A DNA stretch of 64,000 nucleotides from contig CM042150.1 in assembly GCA_023376005.1 (NCBI GenBank), positions 72,719,515-72,783,514 of the forward strand, given 5' to 3'. Origin of the DNA: Doryteuthis pealeii (taxonomy: Eukaryota > Mollusca > Cephalopoda > Myopsida > Loliginidae). Made by a program: the position numbers and the translations under genes. Positions 25,205 through 37,654 of the stretch are shown piece after piece. Each line of letters begins with the position of its first letter. The stretch's first letter is position 1. A model generated the notes under the pieces. That model did no database searches and was not told where the DNA came from. It saw only the letters and a program-made list of their open reading frames with translations.

Positions 25205-27125
25205 GATTTCTTCATCATCATCATGTCGCGCATGCAGCACGGGTATCCATGACAATCTTTTGCCAACCTTCCCTATCATTCATTACACCTGGGAGCTCCT
25301 CTGCGGAGCAGCCAGCATCTTCACATAACTGGTCAATGTAGGTCCTTGCTGGGCGCCCCACACTAGCATGTCCATGTGTTGGCTTCCACAGGAGAACATC
25401 GCTTATGAGTTCATCCTTGCTTCTCCAGCAGTGTCCTGCATGCCTTGTTCGTCTCACTCAGATAGTTTGTGAGATGGGGGGGGGCAGGTGACCATGCTGT
25501 TTCCATGACTTATTCAAGACTGCACGCAGCATTCTTGTGCAGCTCCCATTTAGCTTTTTCTCAAGACGCTTTGTTAGGGTCCAGGTGGTGCAGCCATAAA
25601 GCAGCACCGACACAACCACAGCCTGGAATAACTGTTGCTTCAGCTTGCCAGGGAGATCGGACCTCCATATGACTGATAAACTATTTGTGGCCGACCATGC
25701 CTTTGCTATCCGTGTATTAACATCACTCTCTGTGGAGGAGATATTACCACCTAGGTACATGAATTGTTCTACTGGCTTAAGAGGCTTGCCGTTGAGTGTG
25801 GAGATGTTTCCTTTATTTTTGAAACTCATGAACTCTTTTACCGGAGTTCACATAGAGGCCGATATTCTTTGCTGCCTCCTCTAAGTTATGTAGCAGTGAT
25901 TCAGCCTGTGCCGGTGTATCTGCAAGAAGTGCAAGGTCATCAGCATAGTCCGCATCTGTGATTGTTTGTGCGGGATATCGCCTACTTCTTGCCCTTTTTA
26001 GTGTGAAACCTTTTTCTTTTATGGTATCTAATGATGTTCGGAATATGTAGTCTAGGCATATTATGAATATATATGGTGCCAATGTGTCTCCTTGAAGGAC
26101 TCCAGCGGCAATGTCAAAGAAATCTGTGTCGCCATCAGGTGAGCGTACCATCGCTTTTGTATCTTTGTATAGCATCATTATAGCTGAAACCGTTTCATTG
26201 GAGAGACCATATGCTAATAGTATTTGTTCCATTGTTCCTCTATGTATGGAATCAAATGCCTTGGAGAAATCTACGAATAATAGCGTTGCCTCTAGATTCT
26301 TTGCTCATACCCCTTCTATGATCCGTTGAATAGTCAGGATCTGAGAGGTTGTGGATCGATTTCTGCGGAATCCATTTTGGTTTCTCTTAAGGATTTTCTC
26401 TATTTCGGGCCGGATGCGATTAAGTAGAAGGGCATTATATATCTTGGCTGCAATAGCGGTGAGAGTTATGCATCTGTAGTTTTTAGCAATTCCGAGATCT
26501 CCCTTTTTGGGGAATGGGAGGATGCAGCCTTTTGTCCAGTTATTTATTCTATTTTTGTCTATATACTGCATTGCATAGCCTAAGCAGTATGTCATTGAAC
26601 TTTCCTATCTTCCATACCTCCGGTGGGTATTTCGTCAAGTCCTGCTGCTTTTCTACCTTTTAGCTTCTTTAAAGCTTGGTTGATTTCATCTGTTGTGAAA
26701 TCCCCCAGCTTGATATCTAGTTGTTTATCTACAATCTTTTGGATATTATTTTCTATGATTTTTGGGGGGTTTCCCAGCAGTTTCTGGAAGTGGTCTTTCC
26801 ATTTTTTAAGTCTATCTTTTTGGCTGGTTGCCTTTAGTTTTGATTTAGAGGTGCTTTTCCTACCACTAATTTCGTTTACTGTTTGCCAAGCTAATCACGA
26901 CTGTCTGTTTTCTACCAATTGTCTGATATTATTTATCTGTACTTGTATGTATTCTATGTTCCTTTTTGTATGTTTTGGTTAAGGCTACCTGGGCTTCTTA
27001 AGGTTGTATAGGTTGGTGCTAGTTGGGTTTGTTTTATTAATTTGGGCTGCTTTTTTTTATATTATTTCTCTTTTCTCTAACTGCCTCTGTCTCCCAGGGG
27101 ACTGATTTAGAAGCTTTTATTGTTA
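25205..27125 (-). pseudogene. RTE-like LINE reverse transcriptase, 5'-truncated
   Basis: Read on the minus strand, the element starts near 27125 in the linker before the polymerase. It passes LKKLKGRKAAGLDEIPTEVW (around 26650), then the polymerase motifs: GCILPFPKKGD, NYRCITLT, NQNGFRRNRST, LLFVDFSKAFDS, GVLQGDTLAPYIF and the catalytic DADYADDLAL near 25940. After these come the MYLGG and WTLTKRLEKKL blocks and the tail RRTRHAGHCWRSKDELISDVLLW. It ends in a TGATGA-type tail near 25210, as RTE elements do. Lesions are two TGA stops replacing CGA-type arginines (26305-26307 and 25458-25460) and a frameshift near 25830. The endonuclease is missing. The rest reads through cleanly, so this is a fairly young dead copy. 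Confidence 0.9.
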
Positions 27126-27129
27126 ACGT

Positions 27130-30100
27130 GACTGCTCATTCAACACATTGAGAATGTGAAGGCAAATCCAGCAAGTCCAGCTTCGTTTTAGTTTTAGTTT
27201 AAATTGTATAGATTTTTAAAAAATACAATGCAAATAGAATTATACTGGTTAAAATTAAATATTTTCTTTGGCAGTGATTTAAAAAAAATAAAGATTTATA
27301 TAATGTACTAAAACTGGTTTTGTTAGGGATATAATAAGCTGGTGTCTTGGACTAATGTGTTTCATTTTTATTGTCTGCTGATCATTTAATTTTTAGCAGT
27401 CATTGGGTTTCAGCTATATTTATGTATATTTATAAAAGAAAGAGAACATTACTTTTTTCTTTGATGCCTTTTTGATCATTTTGAACTCTGTACATCTTTC
27501 TTCCTAATTTAGTTCAAACTTATGAATAGAGAGTCATTTGTGTACAGCTTTTTATTAAAAGAGTCAGTGGATTAATGTGAAACTTTTCATATGTAATGTT
27601 ATTTTAGAAAGAGTTTTCTGTTTCTCATTGGACAGAATATTCTTGTTGGTTTTCTTGTTTGTTGACACTTGTGTCTCATTGTAATTTTTATTCCTTTGTT
27701 TGATTACTTACTGAGAAAAGTTCACCTTTCTTTATAACTCAATAGTTTTATTTTCTTCTTTTTCTTACTTTGCCCAATTACTCTTTGTTTCTGATTGTAC
27801 GATCACTTCTTTCTTCTACTTTAAAATATAAATCCATTGCATGCAACTAATATTACAGCAGGTCTGTTTTAACCCCATCACTATTGTTTGACATGTGTCA
27901 AATAAATTTTGTATTTTGTGATATGACCATTTCATGTTTGCCATCAAAGTACACCTAATGACTTCATAGAAAAAACACATGCATAATAAGATAAAAAAAC
28001 ATTATGATCAGTGATATGTATCAAGACTGATAGCTACTGTTTTGTATCGACTATACATGCCAAGGTTATATATATATATAGTCAACCGTCTTGAATTGTT
28101 TCTTTTGATGATCTGAATGTTGAAAGATTTGAATGATTTTCATAAAGGCCAGAAATTTTGGTCAGAACATTTCCAAAACAACAAGACTTGTTTGGTGGAT
28201 CGACTTTTTATCAACAGTGATCAACTAGAGACAACATCCGTTTTTTGTGTGTGAGTCAAGCGTTCATTTCTGAAGTATAATCTTTGTCATTTTAATTATT
28301 TGGTTTGGTGGGTTTGCTAAAAGAAAAAGGAGATTTCTCAGAGTTGGTTATAGTAATCTTCTGGGTTTTTTTCTTTTAGAGTTGTTTAACTTGGGAGCCT
28401 AATGAACATATTACATGATAGGACACAAAGAGAGATATATTCCTATTTGTCATGTGTCTTAACACATGTTAGGAAAGTGCTGAGTGTATAAGTACAATAG
28501 AGTGAACTGCTCCTGTGTTTAGGTTGAACATGGTTATCTGCCCTTGATAAAACAGGTAGTTATAAATAGTCATGGAAGTAGTCATTTGCAATTTGGCTCT
28601 TGATGCCTGAACACCAGAAACCACGTCTTTTCTTTGTAAAATGAATAATTCTAAAGTTACCATTATTTCATTAAGATTATTGCACTGTTTTTACTGTATG
28701 AGATACCTTAACCTTTCATATAAAACAGTAAACAATTCAATGCATAAGTGGAGCATGTGAATGACATGGTTCATTTATTACCAACATTTTTCCTGGTTTT
28801 CTTCAACATTATATACAATGATCCCCCCCCCTCTAATCTGCTACATTTAACAGATTGTAATGATTAGAATGCATTCATCCTCACGGGTTGAACTTGCAGG
28901 TATAATTTTTAGTGCAAATCTAAATTGTTAAAAAATATGTTTTCTAATAAAAGGAAAGTTTCCAGATTCCTGAAGCAAACAAGATAGGATAGTTCCTTGT
29001 CATTGACAAACTACAGTTCCCCAAAACAATCTTACCAAATCTGATTCTTTTAGAATTTGGAACATCTTGTCTGTCAGAGAACAGAAGAACCATTATTGAT
29101 TTTTGCTCCATTCTTTTGTCTCTTTTTCTATCTACTAAACTCTTCAGGGCAAAAAGTATCACCATTTTCATCAATATCATCACAAAAGTCCTTTCCCTCT
29201 TTTTCACCTCTGACTTTGGTCGAGAATTGTCTCCTCTTTATTTATGACTTTCTAAATGATATTTGCCTACCCAATACGAACTTCATTTGTATTGTTGTTT
29301 GATTTTAGATAAAGAAAACATTTGCACATTGTTGCTTTTTGGTTCTTTATTGTGTAAAGACAAATGTTTGCATTGACTCTTTCATGCACATAACAAGACA
29401 GTAAAATGCATTTTGAACACAAATATAGGCTACATATATCTATTGGGAAATTTAGGATTCAGAAATTTTAAAAATCTATTTGGAAATTGTATATTTATTC
29501 TGATTATATCTTTTGAAAAAAATTCAGGTCTATTTGGAAAGTTAACTGAATCTTAAAATGATAAAATTGGAGACATAGATGTTATGTTTTTTACACTGTT
29601 TATTCCACATTGTTATCTTCTATTGTAGTGCAGTTTGCATAAAACACACATATTCACATTTGATACTAAACTTACAATTGACACAACCATGACTTATATG
29701 CTGTAAATGAATCTATTAATAAGTCTGAAATTAATGATGCAAATTCAAAGTCTCTGTTAATGAGAAAATTAATTCACCAATATAAAATATTATATTCTAA
29801 ATGATAGACATATACACAATATATAAAATAAGAGAAAATATTTTATTATAAAAGTTGTGTAAAGATTATTGAAGACAAATATTAAATCATTTCTTATTTA
29901 AAGAATTTATATTATTGCAATGAAAGATTGACACAGATTTTCAAAAACAGTTGCAGAAAAAACATTGTCCTAAAAGAAGATAACTATTTAAAAAAAAAAA
30001 GGTCTCATTTTAGAATTTTACCATTTTGATTGTTCACTTTAGTGTGCTCAAGAATATATTTTATGTTTTAACATTTGTCATATTATTTCAATTCAGTATA

Positions 30101-31320
30101 GGTGAAAATCATGACGAAAAAGAAAATGCTAATAATTATACCCACGAAATAATGATACCATTAAAATAATGGTAACATTATTTTATGAAGCTGTATATAA
30201 TATTTCTATTTTTTCCTCTTTCAATGTTGATATAATTTTTATTTCAGATTTTAATTACAAGATTATTCAATTATATTACTTTACTTAATTAATTAAATTG
30301 CTTTCTTATACCGTTATCAGTAAGTTGCATTAAAATTAGTTGAACTATAATTTAGTATTGTTTAAAAACACTAACTAAAAGATACAATAATAATTTGTAT
30401 TAAAACCATTAAAAATCAAATAAAATTTTTTTTCCATATTGAAAATTTAAGCATGAATTTAGAAATTAGAAATTAAAAGATAAAATGTTGACAATTAAGT
30501 TTTAATCAAATTTATATTTTTACTGATTCAAAGTTGTAGTAAATATTGGACAATCATTTATTTAATGTGTTTTTTATTTATTTATTATTAGACACTTTTA
30601 ATGGACAGTTTAAGAATATAAAATAATTTTCAAAATTTCTTTTTGAATTTAATATTTTAAAGAAACATTATTTTTTCTTTTCGGAGTGGTTTCATGTCTG
30701 TGCACTTTTTATTTAAAGAAAATAATATACAATAATAATTCAAATTTGAATAAATAAAAATATTTGATCAGCTACGGTTTGAATTAATGTTTTTTTTTTT
30801 TTTTTAATATTTATTCATTAAATTTTACATTACAAAAAAGTATTATTCTAAATTCAAATACAATCATTTTATTTTAATTCAATTTGTTTATTCATTTATT
30901 TTTTTGCTTTGAAACATATTAATTGAACTAATCCCTTCATATCTTATTTTTTAAAAATTGTAAATTATTAAATTAAGATATTTACAATGTGTACATTTTC
31001 ATTACACTGTCATAATATTTGACCCCAATCAAGACAAGGAAAGGTAGGATAATATTTCACTGATAGCAACGACAGATTAGCAATTATTCACCTATCACAA
31101 CAAATAGATGTGTCTGTGTGATTTTCATCTCTAATGAAAACACAACAGGAAAAAATGTCCATAAATATTTTTGTTTTGATATTTTCAGCAGCTTTAAAAC
31201 AATTAGATATTCCATGAACATATAAGTAATCTTTTTCAATATTTTTAATTGGGAAATTTCTAGTTAATTATTTTTAATAACTTGAAATGATTTTATGAAA
31301 CACCCTGTATTATAGAACAC
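27130..31320. other. No gene seen
   Basis: AT-rich sequence without recognisable coding exons. Open frames of 64-87 codons (28469-28663, 28944-29302) have no motif and no conserved look. A CCCCCCCC run lies near 28823 and a poly-T run near 30791. Confidence 0.5.
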
Positions 31321-31329
31321 ATTTTTTAC

Positions 31330-31395
31330 TATATTGTTATATGTGATGTCATTCCCTCTAACCAGGCAATGCCAGGTAGCCCCTTCTAGTTATAA
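31330..31395 (-). repeat. Dispersed repeat, uninterrupted copy
   Basis: The reverse complement reads CTAGAAGGGGCTACCTGGCA, TTGCCTGGTTAGAGGG and then ATGACATCACATATAAC without a break. It is the empty-site form of the repeat at 22460-22665. Just before it, near 31303, stands AAACACCCTGTA, which resembles a single mariner terminal repeat. Confidence 0.55.
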
Positions 31396-31399
31396 TATA

Positions 31400-33480
31400 A
31401 ATGGAAGTAAGTAAACAACCAATATATTTATATAAATGAGTATTTCATTTCATTTGGAGAATTATAAATAATTGTATTATGAGAAAGTTTGTAGGACTTA
31501 AATGAGAATGGAGATTAAATATGCTGATGTCACATGTTAAATAGTTTATCACATTTGATCCTATTTTTTAATGAAACCATTTGGTTAAGATTTCAAGAAG
31601 AAGTTATAAGATTTTCAGTTGAACACTTTTAATGAAATGTTTCCTTACAAAAATTGAACTGATCATTTAATATCAAAGAATTATTCAGTTATGAATCATA
31701 TTAACATAAAATAATATTTACAATCTCAATTTGATCTAATTTGCAATAATGTCAAGAATAGATTTTGCAATTTTCTCCTTTCAAAAATAACCTGGATTAA
31801 ATTGAATGATGGAAGATGGAAGCCATTTTAAGACATTTAATGTTCATAATTTGATTCCAAAAGTTCAAAAAATTACAAAGTTAAGAAACAATTATGCATT
31901 AAAAAATAGATCTGTTCTGCAATGTAATGTATCCAGGTTAAAGGGATAAGCAGGTGTCTTAAAACCTGAAGGAAAAATGATATCTGAGGACAGGTTAAAA
32001 CATGATAATGAGAAAAAAATTTTGATTTAGAGAGATAATTAATTTCTCATTACTGGCTAGAAATAAACAAAACGAGATCCTATGTTTTCTTTTATAAACA
32101 ATTTCACCAAAATAACAGACTTGATGGTGACGGGGAGGAATTGGATCACTTTTGATCTTAGAAACCAGGTGGCTTGGTCACAAGATAATTAAATCAGAAC
32201 ACGTGTTCAGAGGGTTTGAGAATCTCCTGGAACCTTCTGAATGGAAAAGCATAAAAAACAGCTGCACTGAGAGGCAGAAGTTAGTTGGGGCTAGGCGTTT
32301 GACACGGACAAGTCAGAGGTATAGTTTGGTTAAGTCGGGATTAACAAAGAATACCAAGAAAACTTAAGTAAGATATCAATGAGATTTTTCTCTCTCTCTT
32401 GAATCCCTGTTCTGAGAAAATAAATTTTATAAAGAAAATAAATTCTTGCGTACTCCACTTTGTCGATGCGCGAAGATTTGTGAATGGACTGTTGTGAGTA
32501 AAAAACAAAACAAAACAATAAGCAGTCTTACCCCAAACTGAAGAACCAGAAGAAAACAATCTGTTGACTTAAGTTAATTAACTATGATGACACTTGTCCT
32601 TTAAAGTCTCTTCAACTCCTCAGAATAATGATGCATATCCACTGACCTCTTCTTCTCTCTCCACTGTCACTAGACAGATCTCCTTTGCCCACAAAAGAAG
32701 GAAGAACCCAACACGGCTGCTAGGAATTTGTTTTGGTAAACAAACCCCAACCGTTGTGCCCTCCTTGTATACATTTGCATTATGTATCATCTACACAATG
32801 TAGTAGTGAGTGCACTTGCAGGTGCACCACATTATAGCAATACAACAAATTTTAGGAAATTTAATCACAATAAAGAAGAATTAAACTTTCTTTTTTTCTT
32901 TTGGCATTGAATTAAATAATGAATTATTCTTGACTATAAGAAAGACATACAATGACATTGCTTTGTCTATCAATAAAGAAAATGCATGTGTGCGTTTATG
33001 GCTCTGTTATCAGTCTATCTAAATTTGATAAGAATATCAATTATAAAATAGTTAATTATGAATTTTTGTATACATAGGCATCTATAACTATACATATGTA
33101 TATATCTATACTTGGTGTCCCAAAAGTGTTTCAACATTTTAATTCAAAGGAAATTAAAACAGCTAAGTTAAATTTAAGTGGGGGGGGGGGCAGTTTATAA
33201 AGCAAAAATATAATATCATTGTAGTTAAATATTTAGATAGTTTTATATCAATAATATAATCACAGCTGTGTGTATACATAGAAATAATGGATCTTATAAT
33301 GATAAAACTGATATTTTTATCCTATATCAAATGATATTTTCAGCTCTATTATCAAAAACGTCATTAAATGCTGCAGAAATTTCCTAATATTGAAATTTCA
33401 GTTTTTCTTTAAAAATTTCTTGTGATGAAAAGATTTGATTTTCAAAAATTGTTTATAATTAATTTCTTCTTTCTATTTTT
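31400..33480. other. No gene seen
   Basis: AT-rich sequence without a supported gene. The open frames near 32152-32367 and 32594-32803 carry no recognised motif. A GGGGGGGGGG run lies at 33181-33190. Confidence 0.45.
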
Positions 33481-33488
33481 GATTGATT

Positions 33489-33530
<42 letters not shown>
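33489..33530 (+). repeat. (CAG)14 trinucleotide repeat
   Basis: Fourteen perfect CAG units followed by CCACATTAAATTAAG. No flanking frame stays open for long: the serine frame meets TGA just upstream and TAA just downstream. It therefore does not look like a coding homopolymer. Confidence 0.9.
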
Positions 33531-33532
<2 letters not shown>

Positions 33533-33734
33533 ACATTAAATTAAGTCTGGTCTTTTAGATGGAATTAGGTAATCCGTTTATATCACATCACCCCAGAGAA
33601 TTTTATTCATTTCATTCTCTTGGATGGATTCTGGTTTGTGCATATACCATTTGGTTGTATGATCAAAATTTAAGTTCCCAATGGATCACTTTTTCCATCC
33701 AGTCATGCCTAGTAATATACTCCCTTTGTGATAC

Positions 33735-34110
33735 TTTGAGATACAGATGGATCACCTTAGCCTGGCCAGAAGACCTGACCTAATATTAATTAACAAGAAG
33801 AGAACTTTGCTACCAGTGGATAACACAGAGAAAATGAAAGAAAACAAAAAGATAGACAAATACTTTGACTTTAGAACTGAAAAAAACTGTGGTACCAATT
33901 ATAGTTGGTGCCATTGGAATGGTCTCCAAGAGTTTGGACAAAGACTGGAGGAATTGGAAAAACCATCCAAACTACAGCACTGTTAAGATCGGCTAGAATA
34001 CTCAGTGTTTGGAGACTTGCTGTTATTCAGACTCCAGTGAAAGACCATCAGCCAACGTTGGTGTGAAAAACTCACAAGAAGTGATATAATGATGATAGTA
34101 GTAATAGTAG
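33735..34110 (+). pseudogene. LINE C-terminal domain relic
   Basis: Frames across 33747-34060 give RRPDLILINKKR, KMKENKKIDKYFDFRTE, LEELEKPSKLQ and, after stops, a stretch corresponding to the ARILRRVLE-type end. This matches the region after the polymerase domain of some LINEs, where the usual block is PDLIIxxK followed by VxxKExEKxxKYxDL. The tail ATGATGATAGTAGTAATAG near 34088 fits a LINE 3' end. Frameshifts and stops show it is dead. Confidence 0.55.
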
Positions 34111-34810
34111 AATGAAAAAAGGTGTTTTTCTTCTGAAGGGTCAACCTAACCTGCAGTACAATTAATAAATCCAGTTTTGTTAGGTAAGAGGCTACAGTAG
34201 TTTAATGAAACTGCCTCACTCTGGGGAAGTATATCTTTCTCTGCCATAAATGTTGATATAATAAGAATTCATTGAGAATTTCATTTTGCCTGTCTGACTA
34301 GATGTTTTATTGTCTGAATTTGTTGCTCTTTATATTTTGTACAAGGAATATTCAGTGCATCACTGCATTTGCATTGAAAGAATTCAATTCAAATGAGAAA
34401 CGTGCAAATTCATACCAAGTATTTCCTCCTCTTATCTGCATTTTGTTGAGAGATGAAATGAATCACAGACAAAAGCAAAAGTGGGAGGGAAGGAAGGAAC
34501 AAGAGAGGGAAGGAGGGAATTCATTTTGGCCTTTTTCTTTGAGATTTTTTCTTTCTTTTTTTCTTAATCTGAGGAAATTCAATTCCTTTGAAAATTATTA
34601 AATCAGGAATGTTTTCTTGAATATTGTTCCAAATTTTAAAATGTGCTTCAGTTACACTCTGTTGCTAACAGACACACAAACACACACATACCAAATGCAT
34701 TATACATAATCATTTATACACATATTCCACGCAAGCATAGATGTGTTTGTTTGTGTATGTGTGTGTGTTTAGCAAAAGAATATATATGCTTGCATATTAT
34801 AAAGTGTATG

Positions 34811-34812
<2 letters not shown>

Positions 34813-34853
<41 letters not shown>
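34813..34853. repeat. (TA)n microsatellite
   Basis: Alternating TA run immediately upstream of the SINE head at 34857. Confidence 0.9.
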
Positions 34854-34855
<2 letters not shown>

Positions 34856-34856
34856 A

Positions 34857-35125
34857 GGCATGTAGTGTAATGTTTACTGTCTTAGGAAATGGACATAATG
34901 AGACAAGTGCAAATCCTGGACGAGGCTGTTTGAATTTCACATAGTACTAGTAACCTTGGGAAAAGGTATGAATCCAACTATTCTTCCTCTTGCTATGGAT
35001 GGATAGTAGGGAAGACTGGGCTCTTGAACCTTGGTTAGGCAACCAGTCTAGGAGAAAAAAACTGAATTCAAACCTGTTAAACTTGGCTTAAGGAATTGAC
35101 TTTGTGTCACATCCTGGTCATGTGG
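34857..35125 (+). repeat. Second SINE family, sense copy
   Basis: It begins GGCATGTAGTGTAATGTTTAC, the tRNA-like head, with the B-box-like CAAATCCTGG. It continues through GGGAAAAGGTATGAATCC, GGCAACCAGTCTAGGAGAA and GAATTCAAACCTGTTAAAC to ATTGACTTTGTGTCAC. (TA)n tracts stand on both sides. Confidence 0.72.
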
Positions 35126-35132
35126 AGAGCTT

Positions 35133-35138
<6 letters not shown>

Positions 35139-35177
<39 letters not shown>

Positions 35178-35237
35178 TTGTATAATATGAGAGCATAGAT
35201 ATTCTTTTGTCAATGTATATGCTTGCATATTATACAA

Positions 35238-35291
<54 letters not shown>

Positions 35292-35295
35292 AATT

Positions 35296-35337
<42 letters not shown>
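35139..35337. repeat. Cluster of (TA)n microsatellites
   Basis: Three long alternating TA tracts (about 35139-35176, 35240-35287 and 35300-35337) are separated by short unique pieces. The words GCTTGCATATTATA and CAAGTGTA seen between them also occur near 34791, suggesting local duplication. Confidence 0.85.
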
Positions 35338-35340
<3 letters not shown>

Positions 35341-35703
35341 TCCAATTGCCACTTTAAACTTTTCCATCACAGTGGCATCAGTAAATAATCCAAAAGTGCT
35401 CAATATATTAAAAATACAGAGCAGTAATACTACTACTAATATTATCATTAGAGGAAAAATAAGGGGTCTATCTACCATGGTTTCAATCAAATTGAAATGA
35501 TTTCTTCAGGACCCTACCCTATGTTAACTAAGTCGATGTAATTCCTTAGTATTCATTCCTTAATTCTCAATTCTGTATTGTTATCAATTTAATTCTAATT
35601 CTAAACAATAGCTAGTAAAAGCAGTTAAAATTTCATTCTAATTATATTTTAGGGGTTTAATATTTCTAATTCATAGTTTTTATCTCTATTTATGCAGATC
35701 TCT

Positions 35704-35841
35704 AAATGATCCATGCTACCTTTGTCTACAAGAAAAGTTAAGTATAATTAAATCCCTGGATAAGAAAAACCTTTTAAATAATAGATTTGAATCGATCTGC
35801 AATTATAGACATAGGTTGGGTCGGTCACTAAAATATTGTTA
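35704..35841 (+). pseudogene. Penelope-like C-terminal relic
   Basis: An open 46-codon stretch with NDPCYLCLQEKLSIIKS, then LLNNRFESICNYRHR. The C-x-x-C-x-x-EK spacing followed by LLNxRxE and a CRH-like end is the tail that follows the GIY-YIG nuclease in some Penelope-like elements. It points toward, and lies next to, the minus-strand Penelope-like region at 35960-36890. A sister relic is at 55770-55880. Confidence 0.5.
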
Positions 35842-35959
35842 GAACTAAATTACTAAATTTAACTAAATGAATTAAAATTTTTCTTAAATAGTTATTTATT
35901 TTAAATAGGATAAATACAAAAAATAACAATAAAATCTATGAATTATTTTATTGCCAGGA

Positions 35960-36890
35960 TTGGCTGTCAAGTTTTATGTAAATCCAAATGGATGAAAACT
36001 TTTTATTTTTTAATCCATCTGTAGACATGATTTTTGATTACTGGTTTAATATTTGATGTCTTTCTCAATTTTTTTTAATGATTGTGAATTTAGCACGTCT
36101 GTTAAAATCGTTATCGTTTGACCAGAAATGTTTATCTATGGTTATTAATTTGCTATGATACATAGATTTTATCTTGTGCCTATAATTGTTTAGCCTGAAA
36201 TAAAATGGCCATTCTGATTTTCCAACATATTATTTGCCGCACCATATGTAGTCAAGTAAATAAATGACATTTTTACTTCTACAATTTGATTCATGATAAA
36301 TTTTTAAAGATCTTTTTAATTGTGGTGCAAGTGAATGAGTTGGTTGATTTTAGGTGTTTACAGCATAGATTTTTCTTGATATTAAATGGTTGACAAAATT
36401 TAGTGGATTTAATTGCGAGTTTCTTATTGATTACTTTATTGTCTAGTATGATGTTGGTTCCTATCATTTCCCTGAGGTTATTTGATCGAAAATAGGTCAC
36501 TATACCTGATTCTTGAAAAATATCTTTTAGTTTAGGATTTATTTTTAAAATATCCCAACAGTTCTTGATTATTTGGCTTAGTGGCGAGAGAGTGTTGTTA
36601 AATGTTTTTACTAGTGGGATGTGATCTAGCTCCTTTGTTGGTTTTAATTTTAGGATCTCCTGCCTAGGGATGGAAATGGCTTTAGCTATCTGGTTTTCTA
36701 TTAATGTATGGGCATATTCCCATGAATAGAACTGCTGTTTTAGTTTATCAATTTGTTGTCTAAGTTTGTTGTTGTCAGTGCATATTCTTCTCAGTCTAAT
36801 TGCTAGGGAATAGGGGAGGCTGTCTTTGAGATCTATAATGGAGATAGTTGCGTGCGTAGTGTTGTTTGTAGTTGTCTGTTTTTGTCAATA
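35960..36890 (-). pseudogene. Penelope-like element, GIY-YIG part
   Basis: On the minus strand a frame of about 195 codons is open from about 36886 to the stop at 36291-36293. It includes DSLPYSLAIRLRRICTDNNK, QQFYSWEYAHTLIE, HIPLVKTFNNTLSPL, the RSNNLREMIGT block and then CQPFNIKKNLCCKH, a cysteine cluster. After a frame change it continues with SKNVIYLL, YVGKSEWPFYFRLNNYRHKI and KFTIIKK, the GIY-YIG-type nuclease with the Y-V-G half of the motif visible. This order (end of polymerase, cysteine linker, GIY-YIG) is that of endonuclease-bearing Penelope-like retroelements. The catalytic polymerase part is missing; the element stops at the (TA)n tract at 36918. Telomere-attached Athena-type elements lack the nuclease, so that class is unlikely. 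Confidence 0.65.
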
Positions 36891-36913
36891 TATATTAGGA
36901 TATCTAGACATGC

Positions 36914-36917
<4 letters not shown>

Positions 36918-36961
<44 letters not shown>
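36918..36961. repeat. (TA)n microsatellite
   Basis: Alternating TA run bounding the Penelope-like relic. Confidence 0.9.
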
Positions 36962-36965
<4 letters not shown>

Positions 36966-37381
36966 TTTTCTAGTATTAGAGAATTGAAAATAAAGTGCTC
37001 GATTACAAGTGTAAGAGCTGTAACCATCAAAGAACAAAACCGGGTCAGGCAAAATCTAATGAAGCCTTCATCAAAATAACCAAATAAAAGAGAAGGCAAG
37101 GTGGGGGAGGAATAAACCAGGTGACTAGGGTGGGGGGTAAGAAGAGTGTGTGTAGTGTGTGGGTGCACGCGGGTGTGCACGTAAGTGAACATATACACAC
37201 TATTTTCACCATTAAGCAGAGAAATACAAAGATTTGACTCATACAAGTAGACACATATATAAATGAATTGACATTCCCTGCATTTCTTAACAGGCACATT
37301 GTCTTGATAAAAAGTAGCTAACATGCTGCTTGGAAACCAATGGTAACAATAGCACCTTAAATGTATTGTACACTATAATGA

Positions 37382-37384
<3 letters not shown>

Positions 37385-37430
<46 letters not shown>
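37385..37430. repeat. (TA)n microsatellite
   Basis: Alternating TA run, then GTGTGTG, directly before the SINE body at 37436. Confidence 0.9.
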
Positions 37431-37435
<5 letters not shown>

Positions 37436-37436
<1 letters not shown>

Positions 37437-37600
37437 ATTGCTAATACCATTGGGAAAGGTATGAATCAAACTATTCTCCCCTAAGCTATGGGTAAATAGT
37501 AGCTCAGACTTTGCCAACCGGTCTAGGAGAAAGAAAACTCTGAATTCAAACCTGTTAAACTCTGTTTAAAAATTGACCTGCCCATGCAAACAGCTTGGGT
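37436..37600 (+). repeat. Second SINE family, 3' part, sense
   Basis: It starts inside the body at GCTAATACCATTGGGAAAGG and runs through AGCTATGGGTAAATAGTAGC and CCGGTCTAGGAGAAAG to AAAAATTGACCTGCCC. The tRNA-like head is missing and replaced by the (TA)n tract. Confidence 0.7.

Positions 37601-37650
<50 letters not shown>
37601..37650. repeat. (CA)n(TA)n compound microsatellite
   Basis: A CA run followed by a TA run. It lies between two copies of the same SINE family in opposite orientations, which point tail to tail here. Confidence 0.9.
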
Positions 37651-37654
37651 TTAC

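Noticed and set aside
31300..31315. AAACACCCTGTA resembling the mariner end at 54268
   Set aside because: No matching opposite end was found within a plausible distance.
33109..33135. TTGGTGTCCCAAAAGTGTT, similar to a mariner terminal repeat
   Set aside because: No partner repeat or transposase is visible nearby; single short matches are not enough.
34643..37517. Several frames with YIYIYIYI runs
   Set aside because: These are translations of (TA)n microsatellites.
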